64,000 nucleotides of DNA, taken from NCBI RefSeq assembly GCF_000152805.1, contig NZ_CH902578.1, positions 1,261,240-1,325,239 of the forward strand, written 5' to 3'. The position numbers and the translations under genes were made by a program. Position 1 is the stretch's first letter. Each line of letters starts with the position of its first letter. Below the pieces are notes generated by a model. That model was not told the DNA's origin. It ran no database searches and was given only the letters and a program-made list of their open reading frames with translations. Of this stretch, positions 26,087 through 35,421 are shown in pieces. This stretch comes from Maritimibacter alkaliphilus HTCC2654 (lineage in GTDB: Bacteria > Pseudomonadota > Alphaproteobacteria > Rhodobacterales > Rhodobacteraceae).

Positions 26087-26166
26087 CGTATAGCTAGCAC
26101 TGTGAAAGTTGCGCGAGTCGCCCTGCGCTTGCCAGCCTGACCACACCTGCCCGAGAGGACGTGACC

Positions 26167-28614
26167 ATGACCGAAGTTCCCAGCAAAGCCCGCGTCGTCA
26201 TTATCGGCGGTGGTATCTCGGGCTGTTCCGTTGCCTATCACCTTGCCAAGCTTGGCTGGACGGACATCGTTCTGTTGGAACGCAAACAGTTGACCTCCGG
26301 CACCACATGGCACGCCGCCGGGCTTGTCGGCCAGTTGCGGGCGAGCCAGAACATGACGCGGCTCGCCAAGTATTCGACCGATCTTTACGGCAAGCTGGAA
26401 GAGGAAACCGGGCTGGCCACCGGGTTTCGTCAGTGCGGCTCGATCACTGTCGCCTTGACTGAAGAGCGGCGTGAAGAGATTTTCCGGCAGGCCGCACTGG
26501 CCCGCGCCTTCGGCATCGACGTGAACGAAATGTCGCCCGCCGAGGTGCTTGAGCGGTTTCCGCATCTTGAGATTTCCGATGTCGTTGCCGGGGTGCACCT
26601 GCCCAACGACGGTCAGGCCGACCCCGGCAACATCGCCCTGGCGCTGGCCAAGGGTGCGCGGATGCTGGGCGCGAAGATCATCGAGAACGTCAAGGTGTCC
26701 AAGGTCGTCACCAAGGATGGCCGTGTCACCGGCGTGGAATGGGAAGCAGGCGACGACACGGGCCAGATCGCGACCGAGAACGTCGTGAACTGCGGCGGCA
26801 TGTGGGGCCGCGACTTCGCCGCCCAGAACGGCGTGACCCTGCCGCTTCATGCCTGCGAGCATTTCTATATCGTGACGGAAAACATCCCCGGCCTCGCCCA
26901 GCTTCCGGTTCTGCGCGTGCCGGACGAGTGTGCCTATTACAAAGAGGACGCGGGCAAGCTGCTGCTTGGCGCGTTTGAGCCCAAGGCGAAGCCGTGGGGC
27001 ATGAACGGGATTCCCGAGGATTTCTGCTTCGACCAGCTTCCCGAAGATTTCGACCACTTCGAGCCGATCCTTGAAAAGGCCGTGTCGCGGATGCCGCTTT
27101 TGGGCGAGGTCGGTATTCACACCTTCTTCAACGGACCCGAAAGCTTCACGCCGGACGACCGTTATTATCTGGGCGAAGCGCCCAATATTGCCGGGTATTG
27201 GATGGCCGCCGGGTACAACTCGATCGGGATCGTCTCGTCGGGGGGTGCCGGCATGGCGCTGGCGCAGTGGATGCACGACGGCGAACCGCCCTTCGATTTG
27301 TGGGAGGTCGATATTCGCCGGGCGCAGCCGTTCCAGATGAACCGCCGCTATCTGAAGGAACGGGTCAGCGAGACGCTGGGCCTGCTTTATGCCGACCATT
27401 TCCCCTATCGTCAGATGGCCACCTCGCGCGGGATCCGGCGCTCGCCGCTGCATAACCACCTCAAGGCACGGGGCGCGGTCTTCGGTGAGGTCGCGGGATG
27501 GGAGCGGGCGAACTGGTTCGCAAACGAGGGCCAGACGCCAGAGTACGAATACAGTTGGAAGCGGCAGAACTGGTTCGACAACCAGCGGGCCGAGCACATG
27601 GCCATGCGCGAAGGTGTCGGGCTGCTCGACATGACCAGTTTCGGCAAGATCCGGGTCGAGGGGCGCGATGCGCTCGCCTTCCTGCAACGGCTTTGCGCCA
27701 ACGATATGGACGTCGCGGTGGGGCGGATCGTCTATACCCAGATGCTCAATGGCCGGGGCGGGATCGAGTGCGACCTGACCGTCACGCGTCTGTCGGAAAC
27801 CGTGTTCTTCCTTGTCGTGCCCGGTGCCACGCTGCAACGCGATCTGGTCTGGTTGCGGCGTCATCTGGGCGATGAATGGGTGACGATCACGGACGTCACC
27901 GCGAGCGAAGCGGTGATCCCGATCATGGGGCCGCGGGCGCGCGACCTGCTCGCGCGGGTGTCCCCGAACGATCTGTCGAACGACGCGCATCCTTTTGGCA
28001 TGGCCCGCGAGATCGAGATCGGCATGGGTCTGGCCCGTGCCCACCGCGTGACCTACGTGGGCGAACTGGGGTGGGAGCTTTACGTTTCGACCGATCAGGC
28101 CGCGCATGTGTTCGAAGCGATCGCGGAGGCGGGGGCCGATGTCGGCCTGAAACTGTGCGGGCTTCATGCCATGGACAGCTGCCGGATCGAAAAGGGCTTT
28201 CGTCACTTCGGCCACGACATCACCGATGAGGATCACGTGCTCGAAGCCGGGCTTGGGTTCGCGGTCAAGACGGACAAGGGCGATTTTATCGGCCGGGACG
28301 CGGTTCTGAGCAAACGCGAGGCGGGGCTGGACCGCCGGATGCTGCAATTCAAGCTGACCGATCCCGAACCGCTTCTGTTCCATAACGAGCCGATCCTGCG
28401 CGACGGCAAGATCGTGAGCTTCCTGACCTCGGGCAACTACGGTCACGCGCTTGGCGGGGCGATCGGGCTGGGCTACGTGCCCTGCGCGCCGGGAGAGACG
28501 GGGGCCGACATGCTCGCCTCGTCCTACAGCATCGACGTGGCGGGGCGCACCGTTGCCGCCGAGGTCAGCCTTGCGCCCATGTATGACCCGAAATCAACCC
28601 GCGTGCGGGCCTGA
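26167..28614 (+). CDS. Dimethylglycine/sarcosine dehydrogenase-like FAD + GcvT protein
   Basis: 815 aa from ATG 26167 (an in-frame GTG lies at 26161; GAGAGGAC precedes both). N-terminal DAO domain with VIIGGGISG (residues 11-19) and TTWHAAGL, whose His49 matches the residue that binds FAD covalently in dimethylglycine and sarcosine dehydrogenases. A middle FAO-M-type linker (about 370-430) is followed by GcvT-like folate-binding and C-terminal barrel domains (about 430-800). It should demethylate an N-methyl compound and pass the one-carbon unit to tetrahydrofolate. It lies beside a betaine-type importer, which fits. The exact N-methyl substrate is open. Confidence 0.86.
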   Translation: MTEVPSKARVVIIGGGISGCSVAYHLAKLGWTDIVLLERKQLTSGTTWHAAGLVGQLRASQNMTRLAKYSTDLYGKLEEETGLATGFRQCGSITVALTEERREEIFRQAALARAFGIDVNEMSPAEVLERFPHLEISDVVAGVHLPNDGQADPGNIALALAKGARMLGAKIIENVKVSKVVTKDGRVTGVEWEAGDDTGQIATENVVNCGGMWGRDFAAQNGVTLPLHACEHFYIVTENIPGLAQLPVLRVPDECAYYKEDAGKLLLGAFEPKAKPWGMNGIPEDFCFDQLPEDFDHFEPILEKAVSRMPLLGEVGIHTFFNGPESFTPDDRYYLGEAPNIAGYWMAAGYNSIGIVSSGGAGMALAQWMHDGEPPFDLWEVDIRRAQPFQMNRRYLKERVSETLGLLYADHFPYRQMATSRGIRRSPLHNHLKARGAVFGEVAGWERANWFANEGQTPEYEYSWKRQNWFDNQRAEHMAMREGVGLLDMTSFGKIRVEGRDALAFLQRLCANDMDVAVGRIVYTQMLNGRGGIECDLTVTRLSETVFFLVVPGATLQRDLVWLRRHLGDEWVTITDVTASEAVIPIMGPRARDLLARVSPNDLSNDAHPFGMAREIEIGMGLARAHRVTYVGELGWELYVSTDQAAHVFEAIAEAGADVGLKLCGLHAMDSCRIEKGFRHFGHDITDEDHVLEAGLGFAVKTDKGDFIGRDAVLSKREAGLDRRMLQFKLTDPEPLLFHNEPILRDGKIVSFLTSGNYGHALGGAIGLGYVPCAPGETGADMLASSYSIDVAGRTVAAEVSLAPMYDPKSTRVRA

Positions 28615-28651
28615 CGCCCGCCCCTCGCCCCTTTCAGACGTGGAGACGACC

Positions 28652-30031
28652 ATGACACAGACCGACACACGCAACGATCTTTCCGCCGTCGTCGCCGCCG
28701 ACCGCGCGCATGTCTGGCACCACCTGAGCCAGCACAAGCCGTTTGAGACGACCGATCCCCGCGTTTATGTCGAGGGCAAGGGGCTGACCCTGTGGGACGC
28801 GACGGGGCGCGAATTTCTGGATGCCGTTTCGGGCGGGGTCTGGACCGTGAACGTGGGCTACGGGCGCGAAAGCATCGCGGATGCGGTGCGCGATCAGCTG
28901 GTGAAGCTGAACTATTTCGCAGGCGCCGCCGGGACCGTGCCGGGCGCGCTTTTCGCCGAGCGGCTGATCGAAAAGATGCCGGGTCTCAGCCGGGTCTACT
29001 ATTCCAACTCCGGGTCCGAGGCGAACGAGAAGGTCTATAAGATGGTGCGCCAGATCTCGCACCGTCATCACGGGGGCAAGAAGTCCAAGATCCTCTACCG
29101 CGAACGCGACTATCACGGCACCACCATCGGCACGCTGGCCACATCGGGCCAGAAGCAACGTGCCGAGCAGTACGGCCCGTTCCCCGAAGGCTTCGTCGAG
29201 GTGCCGCATTGCCTTGAATACCGCGCCCAGTGGGATACGGCAGGGTACGGACGCCGCGCGGCGGATGCCATCGAAGAGGTCATCCTGCGCGAAGGGCCCG
29301 AGACGGTCGGGTGCCTCGTGCTCGAACCCGTCACCGCAGGCGGCGGCGTGATCGTGCCGCCCGAAGGTTACTGGCCGCGCGTGCAGGAGATTTGCCGCAC
29401 GTATGACATTCTTCTGCATATCGACGAGGTGGTCTGCGGCCTTGGCCGGACCGGAACCTGGTTCGGGTATCAGAACTTCGGGATCGAGCCGGATTTCGTG
29501 ACCATGGCGAAAGGCGTGGCCTCCGGGTACGCCGCCATCGCCTGTACGGTCACGACGGAAGCCGTGTTCGATCTGTTCAAGGACGACGCCGCCGATCCGC
29601 TTGGGCATTTCCGCGATATTTCAACCTTCGGCGGCTGCACGTCCGGCCCTGTCGCCGCGCTGGAAAACATGCGGATCATCGAAGACGAAGGTCTGCTTGA
29701 GAACACGAAAGCGATGGGCGCGCGGTGTCTGGCCAACCTTCGCGATCTTATGGACCGCCATCCGGTCATAGGCGACGTGCGCGGCATGGGTCTGTTCTGC
29801 GGGGCCGAGCTTGTGGTGGATCGCGCAACGAAAGAGCCGATGGACGAAGCGCGGGTTCAGGCCGTCGTGGCGCATTGCCTGTCGCAGGGCGTCATCATCG
29901 GGGCGACCAACCGTTCGCTTCCGGGCTACAACAACACGCTGTGCCTGTCTCCGGCCCTGACCGTGACCGCCGCCGAGATCGACCGCATCACCGGCGCGAT
30001 CGACGCGGCCCTGACGGCTGTCTTTGGGTAA
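28652..30031 (+). CDS. tpa: Class III aminotransferase, taurine:pyruvate aminotransferase-like
   Basis: 459 aa. PLP Lys287 in TMAKGVASGYA, Asp258 in HIDEVVCGLGRTG, and phosphate contacts NSGSEANEK. The N-terminal stretch HVWHHLSQHKPF, FLDAVSGGVWTVNVGYGR and the LYRERDYHGTT block are typical of taurine:pyruvate aminotransferase (Tpa) proteins, from memory of the family. It would convert an omega-amino compound to its aldehyde with pyruvate as acceptor. No sulfoacetaldehyde acetyltransferase (xsc) or tauABC gene is in the window, so taurine as substrate is not confirmed. It follows the FAD/GcvT gene by 37 bases and is probably cotranscribed. Confidence 0.8.
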   Translation: MTQTDTRNDLSAVVAADRAHVWHHLSQHKPFETTDPRVYVEGKGLTLWDATGREFLDAVSGGVWTVNVGYGRESIADAVRDQLVKLNYFAGAAGTVPGALFAERLIEKMPGLSRVYYSNSGSEANEKVYKMVRQISHRHHGGKKSKILYRERDYHGTTIGTLATSGQKQRAEQYGPFPEGFVEVPHCLEYRAQWDTAGYGRRAADAIEEVILREGPETVGCLVLEPVTAGGGVIVPPEGYWPRVQEICRTYDILLHIDEVVCGLGRTGTWFGYQNFGIEPDFVTMAKGVASGYAAIACTVTTEAVFDLFKDDAADPLGHFRDISTFGGCTSGPVAALENMRIIEDEGLLENTKAMGARCLANLRDLMDRHPVIGDVRGMGLFCGAELVVDRATKEPMDEARVQAVVAHCLSQGVIIGATNRSLPGYNNTLCLSPALTVTAAEIDRITGAIDAALTAVFG

Positions 30032-30308
30032 TGTGCGCCGTTGGCCTCGCCAGAAAGATCGCCCTACGAGAAAACCAAACATGCGCCATCGACCTGCCCT
30101 CGGTCACAAATTATTGCAAGATATTGCATAAATGGCATTATAGCGCAGGAATCGATTCTCTCCACATTGCGACGATTGAGCTTCGTTGTCGGCGGGAAAA
30201 GATGACTGACGCGCCCGGCCCTTGAGTCCGGCGCTTTCTTCGTCCTGTCGAGCCGAGCGTCATGCGCGCTCGATTTGCGGGACGGCCGAGGACGCAAAGG
30301 AAACGCTC
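30032..30308. other. Intergenic region before the thiolase-like gene
   Basis: No gene. A less GC-rich patch holds two ATTGCA direct repeats spaced one helical turn apart (30113-30118 and 30123-30128), followed by a TATA-rich stretch near 30138. It may be a promoter with operator half sites. Evidence is weak. Confidence 0.3.
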
Positions 30309-31505
30309 ATGACCGCTTTCATCCCCTACGGTGCCTATTGGTCCACCCCCTTCGCCCGTTGGCAGGGCTCTTTCGCCCATCTCCATTCCATCGAGTTCGC
30401 GGCTCATGTAACCAAGTCGGCGCTTGCAGAACGTGACATCGGCGTCGAAGCGTTCGATTTCGCAGCCTATGGCCTTACGGTGCCGCAATACCGCAGTTTC
30501 TACGGCACGCCGTGGTTCACGGCGATGATCGGGGCGACCCACCTTGCAGGACCGACGGTGAACCAGGCCTGTGCGACCGGCGCCCGCCTTCTATCGACAG
30601 CGATGGGTGAAATGGCGACATCTGGGGTTCAGACCGCTTTGATCGCCAGTGGTGATCGGACATCGAACGGACCCCATGCCTATTACCCGGCCCCGGACAA
30701 GCCGGGCGGCACCGGCATCGGCGAAAACATCGTGATGGAAAGCTTCAATCGCGATCCCTTTGCCAAATGCGCGATGGTGGACACGGCCGACAACGTCGCA
30801 CGGAAGGTCGGGATCACAACCGAGGAACAGCATGAGGTGGCCGCCTATCGGGCGGCCCAATACGAAGATGCGCTCAAGGACGACCGCGCGTTCCAGAAAC
30901 GCTACATGGCGGCCGCGTTCGCCGTGCCCGACGCCGGGTTTCGTAAGACGATCAAGACTTTGAACGGTGACGAAGGCATATATCCCTCGTCGCCCGAAAA
31001 GATGGCTTCGCTCAAGCCGGTGATGCCTGACGGGTCGGTGACGTTCGCCGGACAAACGCATCCGGCCGACGGCTCGGCGGCCCTCGTCGTCTGCGCGACC
31101 GAGGACCGTGCGCGCGCTCTGGGCAAGCCGGGCGGGCCGATCATCGAAGTGCTGGCGGTGGCGCAAGGTCGCGACGACGTGGCCCATATGCCAGCAGCCC
31201 CGATCCGCGCCGCGCATCGGGCATTGGATCTGGCTGCACTCACCATCGACGACATCGACGTAATCAAGTCGCACAATCCGTTTGCCGTGAACGACATCGC
31301 CTTCGCACGTGCCTTCGACCTCGACTGGAAGAAGATGAACAACTTCGGTTCGTCCCTCGTCTGGGGCCATCCGCAGGGCCCGACCGGCCTGCGCGCCCTG
31401 ATCGAAATGATAGAAGAGCTTGAGATCCGCGGCGGAGGATCCGGGTTGTTCCAAGGCTGCGCTGCCGGAGACAGCGCAATGGCCGTGATCCTGAAGGTTC
31501 GCTGA
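30309..31505 (+). CDS. Thiolase-family protein (acetyl-CoA acetyltransferase-like)
   Basis: 398 aa. The nucleophile Cys88 lies in NQACATGAR. The NEAFA-type motif is altered to NPFAVND, GHPQGPTG supplies the catalytic His, and the C-terminal Cys lies in GCAAGDS instead of the usual CxGG. All thiolase catalytic residues are therefore traceable, but with unusual surroundings, as in SCP2-like or aromatic-pathway thiolases. GCAAAGGAAA before ATG 30309 is the ribosome site. It stands alone on its strand between the aminotransferase and the convergent thioredoxin-fold gene. A role in cleaving a 3-ketoacyl-CoA made after the ligase at 32291 is possible but not shown. Confidence 0.82.
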   Translation: MTAFIPYGAYWSTPFARWQGSFAHLHSIEFAAHVTKSALAERDIGVEAFDFAAYGLTVPQYRSFYGTPWFTAMIGATHLAGPTVNQACATGARLLSTAMGEMATSGVQTALIASGDRTSNGPHAYYPAPDKPGGTGIGENIVMESFNRDPFAKCAMVDTADNVARKVGITTEEQHEVAAYRAAQYEDALKDDRAFQKRYMAAAFAVPDAGFRKTIKTLNGDEGIYPSSPEKMASLKPVMPDGSVTFAGQTHPADGSAALVVCATEDRARALGKPGGPIIEVLAVAQGRDDVAHMPAAPIRAAHRALDLAALTIDDIDVIKSHNPFAVNDIAFARAFDLDWKKMNNFGSSLVWGHPQGPTGLRALIEMIEELEIRGGGSGLFQGCAAGDSAMAVILKVR

Positions 31506-31728
31506 TGCAAGTGTGGTCCGCCGGTTCCTGAGGGATCCGGCGGCAAAAAAGACGACGGGAAAGGCCGTCCGGTCGCGCCGCTTCGGTGCCAGAGAGAGCG
31601 TCGGACGCGAATTTTGCGTTTATTTGTTCAGGGCAATTTCGGACCTCACATTTCGGGATGCTCGACAGCGTGAGCCGCTGTTCGCGGCCCGTCTGAGGCC
31701 GCGTCCCTGCTGACGCACAGGCGCCGGG

Positions 31729-32106
31729 TCAGGCCGAAGCGGCGGCCTGTTTCAGCGCGGCGTTCTCGCGCCACAGGGTCATGGCCAGACTGAAGGCCCC
31801 GTTCACGTAGTTCTGGTAAACCGCCATCTGGCCAGCCTGCTTGCCCGAAAGCGTCTCGAGCTTGGCGATGATGTCGTCCGATTCATTGATGAAGCTGCCC
31901 GGGGCCATCTGCGCGGCGGGGAAGGACACCTTATCGAGGTGGCCGGACAACTCGGATTTGACCTGCGTCTCGCCCTCGGTGCCTTCGCTGAAATCCCGAA
32001 CCGTCACCTGATCCGCGCTGCCCGATTCCAGCACGAAGATGCGGACCTTCAGGCAGAAGGGGCAGTCTTCTTTCAGATAAAGAACAGGTTTGAAATCGTC
32101 GCTCAT
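31729..32106 (-). CDS. Small thioredoxin-fold protein with CPFC motif (glutaredoxin/GST N-domain-like)
   Basis: 125 aa from ATG 32106. Residues 1-80 look like a glutathione S-transferase/glutaredoxin N-terminal domain: VLYLKEDCPFCLKVRIF with a CxxC redox pair, then SFPAAQ with the cis-Pro position, and FINESDDIIAKLE. About 45 helical residues follow, too short for a full GST C-domain. It may be a complete small redox protein or a reduced GST. It lies between the thiolase-like and CoA-ligase genes; its 184-base upstream gap gives room for its own promoter. Function unknown. Confidence 0.7.
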   Translation of the reverse strand: MSDDFKPVLYLKEDCPFCLKVRIFVLESGSADQVTVRDFSEGTEGETQVKSELSGHLDKVSFPAAQMAPGSFINESDDIIAKLETLSGKQAGQMAVYQNYVNGAFSLAMTLWRENAALKQAAASA

Positions 32107-32290
32107 CTTTTCGTTTCCTTTTAGGGCGCAGCCGCACGAGGCCACGGTCAGGGCTATGCGGTGCGCGGTGCGGCCTTGTGGGGCGCGCACCGCGCGGGGA
32201 ACGGGCGACGCGAGGAAGGACGGCGGCCCGCTCGTTCGGTGCCGCACCATCGGGTGCGGCGGTGTTTCGGTGATGATCCAGCGCGGCAGG

Positions 32291-34126
32291 TCAGGCCGCC
32301 GGGTAGATATTCCCCTCGTCCTCGCCAAACAAATGCTCGACCTCGCCCTCGCGGTTCTCAAGGATCTGCCGCTGGTTGAGATAGGCTTTGTCCGTGATCT
32401 CGCCCGTGTCCGGGTTGGGCGGCGCGACAAGGAACCGGGCGCGTTTGGCGTGCATCGAAGACCCGGATTGCGCCGCTTTCAGCGCCTTCAGCCCCTCGCG
32501 CACCTGCGCGCGCACGGCATCCGTGGCAAGCACATCGGCCAGCGGCGCGCCCTCGGCCAGACCGGCGATGCGGCGGCAGGCAGGTTCGTTCGGGATCAGA
32601 AGAAACCCGACCTCGTCGCGGTTGTGACCGGCCACCACGATGTCCTGCACGCAGGGGCTGAGATGGTCGATCGCCGTCACCCGCAGACTGCCAACCGACA
32701 CCCATGTTCCCGTCGTCAGCTTGAAATCCTCGACGACGCGGCCATCGAAGAACAGACCCTTGGACGGATCATCCGGGTCGGCCAGCCGCAGCGCGTCGCC
32801 CATCATGTAAAAGCCTTCCTCGTCGAACGCCTCGCGCGTCTTTTCCGGGTTCTTGAAATACCCCGGCGTGATGTTCGGCCCCTTGACCCGCACTTCGAGC
32901 TTGGTGCCGTTCGGCACCAGTTTCAGTGTCACGCCCGGCACCGGCAGGCCGATGTTGGCAACGCTGTCCACGGGGAAATGGCAGTGCGTCGCAAGCGGCG
33001 CAGTTTCGGTCGATCCCCAGGCGGTTGCGACCGGCAATTCGCGCCCCGTCGTCTCGGCCGATTGGCGGCGCAGCTTGGTCCAGGTCGACGCCGGCAGAGC
33101 CGCCGCCGCGCACAGGCACACGTCCATCGCATAAAAGGCTTCGCGCAGTTCGGCATCTTCGTCCATCGCTTCGGTCAGGATCTCAAATCCGCGCGGCACG
33201 TTCAGCGCCATGTTGGGGCGCACGTCTTTGATGTTCGCGATGGTGCGCGCGATGATCCCCGGCGCGGGCTTGCCGTCGTCGATGTAAAGCGAGCCGCCGT
33301 TGCGCAGCACCATGTTGAAGGCGAAGTTTGCGCCGAAGGTATGGCTCCACGGCAGCCAGTCGACGATCACGGGCGGTTTGTCGCGCTGGTAGACCCAGAT
33401 TTCCCGGTGCGCTTCCTGGTTCGAGGTCAGCATCCCATGCGTATTGATCACCGCCTTGGGCGTCCCGGTCGAGCCTGACGTGAACAGCAGCCGGGCAAGC
33501 GTATCCGGCCCGATCGCCGCGTTCGCACGGGCCACCGCGTCCTCGTCGTCGCGGCTGGCATTCTCGAACAGCGTGGCGTCCAGATCAACGTCGGTGTTTG
33601 AGGCAAGAAGAACGCCGGAATGGTGCGGTGCGATGGCGGCAAGCGCTTTGGCGTAAGCGGCGGTCGAGGATACGAACACCACCGCCGGGTCCAATAGCGT
33701 GACCATCGCTTTCAGCTTCGCGTGGTCGGACGAGATCAGCGAATAAGCGGTCGAAATGGTGGCGATGGGGATGCCGACGTGAAAGCTGGCCAGGGTCAGA
33801 AGCCCCAGATCGACCGCGTTTTCGGACAGGGCCAGAACCGGGCCAGCTTTGCCCTTGGTCTGTTCCAGCAGCCACGCGCCAAGCGTTTCGGCACGGGCGA
33901 GCGCCTGCGCATAGGTCAAGCTGCGCCAGCCGTCGCCCATGCGCTCGGCCAGAAACACGCGGTCGGGGTACGCTTCGGCCCCATCGACGAGCCAGTCGGT
34001 CACCCTCCCCGATGCGACCGGAAGCGAATAGCCGCTGCTCAGGTAGATCGTGCCGTCCTCGGCGGTGTGCGAGACCACGTTCGGCCCGGCAAACAGGCCG
34101 CCCTCGGCCGCTGTCATGTCGTTCAT
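32291..34126 (-). CDS. Feruloyl-CoA synthetase-like acyl-CoA ligase
   Basis: 611 aa from ATG 34126 (GGGGGAGAG before it). AMP-binding motifs: TSGSTGTPKAVINTHG near residues 215-230, DWLPWSHTFG, AWGSTETAPLATHCHF, and FKLTTGTWVSVGSLR. The C-terminal end PDTGEITDKAYLNQRQIL is characteristic of the feruloyl-CoA synthetase branch. It should activate a phenylpropenoic or other aryl acid with ATP and CoA. The start overlaps the stop of ribB (ATGA, 34123-34126), an unusual coupling. No partner enoyl-CoA hydratase/lyase (ech) is next to it. Confidence 0.85.
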   Translation of the reverse strand: MNDMTAAEGGLFAGPNVVSHTAEDGTIYLSSGYSLPVASGRVTDWLVDGAEAYPDRVFLAERMGDGWRSLTYAQALARAETLGAWLLEQTKGKAGPVLALSENAVDLGLLTLASFHVGIPIATISTAYSLISSDHAKLKAMVTLLDPAVVFVSSTAAYAKALAAIAPHHSGVLLASNTDVDLDATLFENASRDDEDAVARANAAIGPDTLARLLFTSGSTGTPKAVINTHGMLTSNQEAHREIWVYQRDKPPVIVDWLPWSHTFGANFAFNMVLRNGGSLYIDDGKPAPGIIARTIANIKDVRPNMALNVPRGFEILTEAMDEDAELREAFYAMDVCLCAAAALPASTWTKLRRQSAETTGRELPVATAWGSTETAPLATHCHFPVDSVANIGLPVPGVTLKLVPNGTKLEVRVKGPNITPGYFKNPEKTREAFDEEGFYMMGDALRLADPDDPSKGLFFDGRVVEDFKLTTGTWVSVGSLRVTAIDHLSPCVQDIVVAGHNRDEVGFLLIPNEPACRRIAGLAEGAPLADVLATDAVRAQVREGLKALKAAQSGSSMHAKRARFLVAPPNPDTGEITDKAYLNQRQILENREGEVEHLFGEDEGNIYPAA

Positions 34127-35274
34127 TGCTCTCTCCCCCAAATGCGCGGTCGCGCCGAAGCGCCGTGACCCGCTGTGAGTTTCACGTCTTCAAGGATTGT
34201 AAGTCCATAGCCCTGGATACCCGGCACGTCGTGATGCGTGTTGGTCAGAAGCCGCATGTCCCGCACCCCGAGCGCCGCCAGAATCTGCGCGCCGGTGCCA
34301 TAGGCCCGCGCGTCCATCGCGACCGGGTGACCCAGCCGAACCTCGGCTTCGACCTCGTCCGGCCCGCCGGGGACAAGCAGGACCACGACGCCGGACCCGG
34401 CCTGTGAAATCTGCTCCATCGCGCGGCGCAGAACCGCCGAACCGGTGTCGCCCTGTCCGAGCAGATCCCTGACGATGGACAGGTGGTGCATCCGCACCAG
34501 CGTCGGCACACTATCGCGCACATGCCCCTTCTGAAGCGCAACGTGCGTCAGCCCCGATGCCGCGTCGCGGAAGCTCTTGACGGCCCATGTGCCGCCCACC
34601 TCAAGCTGCATCTCGGTCTCGGCGGTGCAGGTCACAAGGTGATCGTTCCGAAGCCGGTATTCGATCAGGTCGCGAATTGTGCCGATCTTCAGCCCGTGTT
34701 TGCGGGCGAACGGGATCAGGTCGTCCAGCCGCGCCATCGTTCCGTCGTCGTTCATGATCTCGCAGATCACGCCCGACGGCTCCAGCCCGGCAAGCTTCGC
34801 GATGTCGACAGAGGCTTCGGTATGCCCGGCCCGCACCAGAACGCCGCCGTCGCGCGCGCGCAGCGGAAAGACGTGACCGGGCGACGATATGGCCTCGGCC
34901 CCGTTCTGCGGGTCGATGGCGGCCCGAATGGTGCAGGCACGGTCGGCGGCGGAAATGCCCGTGGTCACGCCATGCCGAGCCTCGATCGACACGGTGAACG
35001 CGGTTTCGAACGGCGAGGCGTGGGTTTGCGGCATCGGAGCCAGCCCCAGCGCGTCGCACCGCGCCGCCGTCATGGCGAGGCAGATGAGGCCCCGGCCATG
35101 GGTGGCCATGAAATTGATCGCCTCCGGGGTCGCTTTCGCAGCCGGGATGACAAGGTCGCCCTCGTTTTCGCGGTCCTCGTCATCGACAAGAATGAACATC
35201 CGGCCATTGCGCGCCTCTTCGATGATGTCCTCAGCCGAGGCGAGCGGGGAAAAGGTGTCGGTGCCCATATACAT
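34123..35274 (-). CDS. ribB: 3,4-dihydroxy-2-butanone 4-phosphate synthase with GTP-cyclohydrolase-II-like C-domain
   Basis: 383 aa (ATG 35274; ATG 35268 possible). The N-terminal RibB domain (about 1-210) is complete: DDEDRENEGDLV, RHGVTTGISAADRA, PGHVFPL, HTEASVDIAKLAG and CEIMNDDG. The C-terminal 170 residues resemble GTP cyclohydrolase II but lack the Cys zinc ligands, so only the RibB reaction (ribulose 5-phosphate to dihydroxybutanone phosphate, for riboflavin) is expected. It is coupled to a CoA-ligase gene and divergent from a flavin-dependent monooxygenase and flavin reductase operon. This suggests a pathway-specific flavin supply copy, not the housekeeping gene. No FMN riboswitch is visible upstream. 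Confidence 0.88.
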   Translation of the reverse strand: MYMGTDTFSPLASAEDIIEEARNGRMFILVDDEDRENEGDLVIPAAKATPEAINFMATHGRGLICLAMTAARCDALGLAPMPQTHASPFETAFTVSIEARHGVTTGISAADRACTIRAAIDPQNGAEAISSPGHVFPLRARDGGVLVRAGHTEASVDIAKLAGLEPSGVICEIMNDDGTMARLDDLIPFARKHGLKIGTIRDLIEYRLRNDHLVTCTAETEMQLEVGGTWAVKSFRDAASGLTHVALQKGHVRDSVPTLVRMHHLSIVRDLLGQGDTGSAVLRRAMEQISQAGSGVVVLLVPGGPDEVEAEVRLGHPVAMDARAYGTGAQILAALGVRDMRLLTNTHHDVPGIQGYGLTILEDVKLTAGHGASARPRIWGREQ

Positions 35275-35421
35275 GTCAGGCGCCCAGAGTCACGGGGCGG
35301 CCCGGCTTACCGGCCACGGATATGGGCCGCGCCGCGCGACCTTTTTCACACGTTGTCTGTTGGTGGTTCATCGCAATCCGCCCCTCCCCGAGCACAATTC
35401 GATCAGCGTCCTCCGGAGTCA

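Noticed and set aside
26080..28446. 788-codon open frame antisense to the FAD/GcvT gene
   Set aside because: It is a high-GC antisense shadow: His/Arg/Gly-rich composition, no domain, and the opposite strand encodes a complete recognisable protein.
31518..31543. Terminator between the thiolase-like gene and the convergent thioredoxin-fold gene
   Set aside because: CCGCCGG/CCGGCGG can form a stem, but the following run is A, not T, on the plus strand, and the T run on the minus strand precedes the stem.
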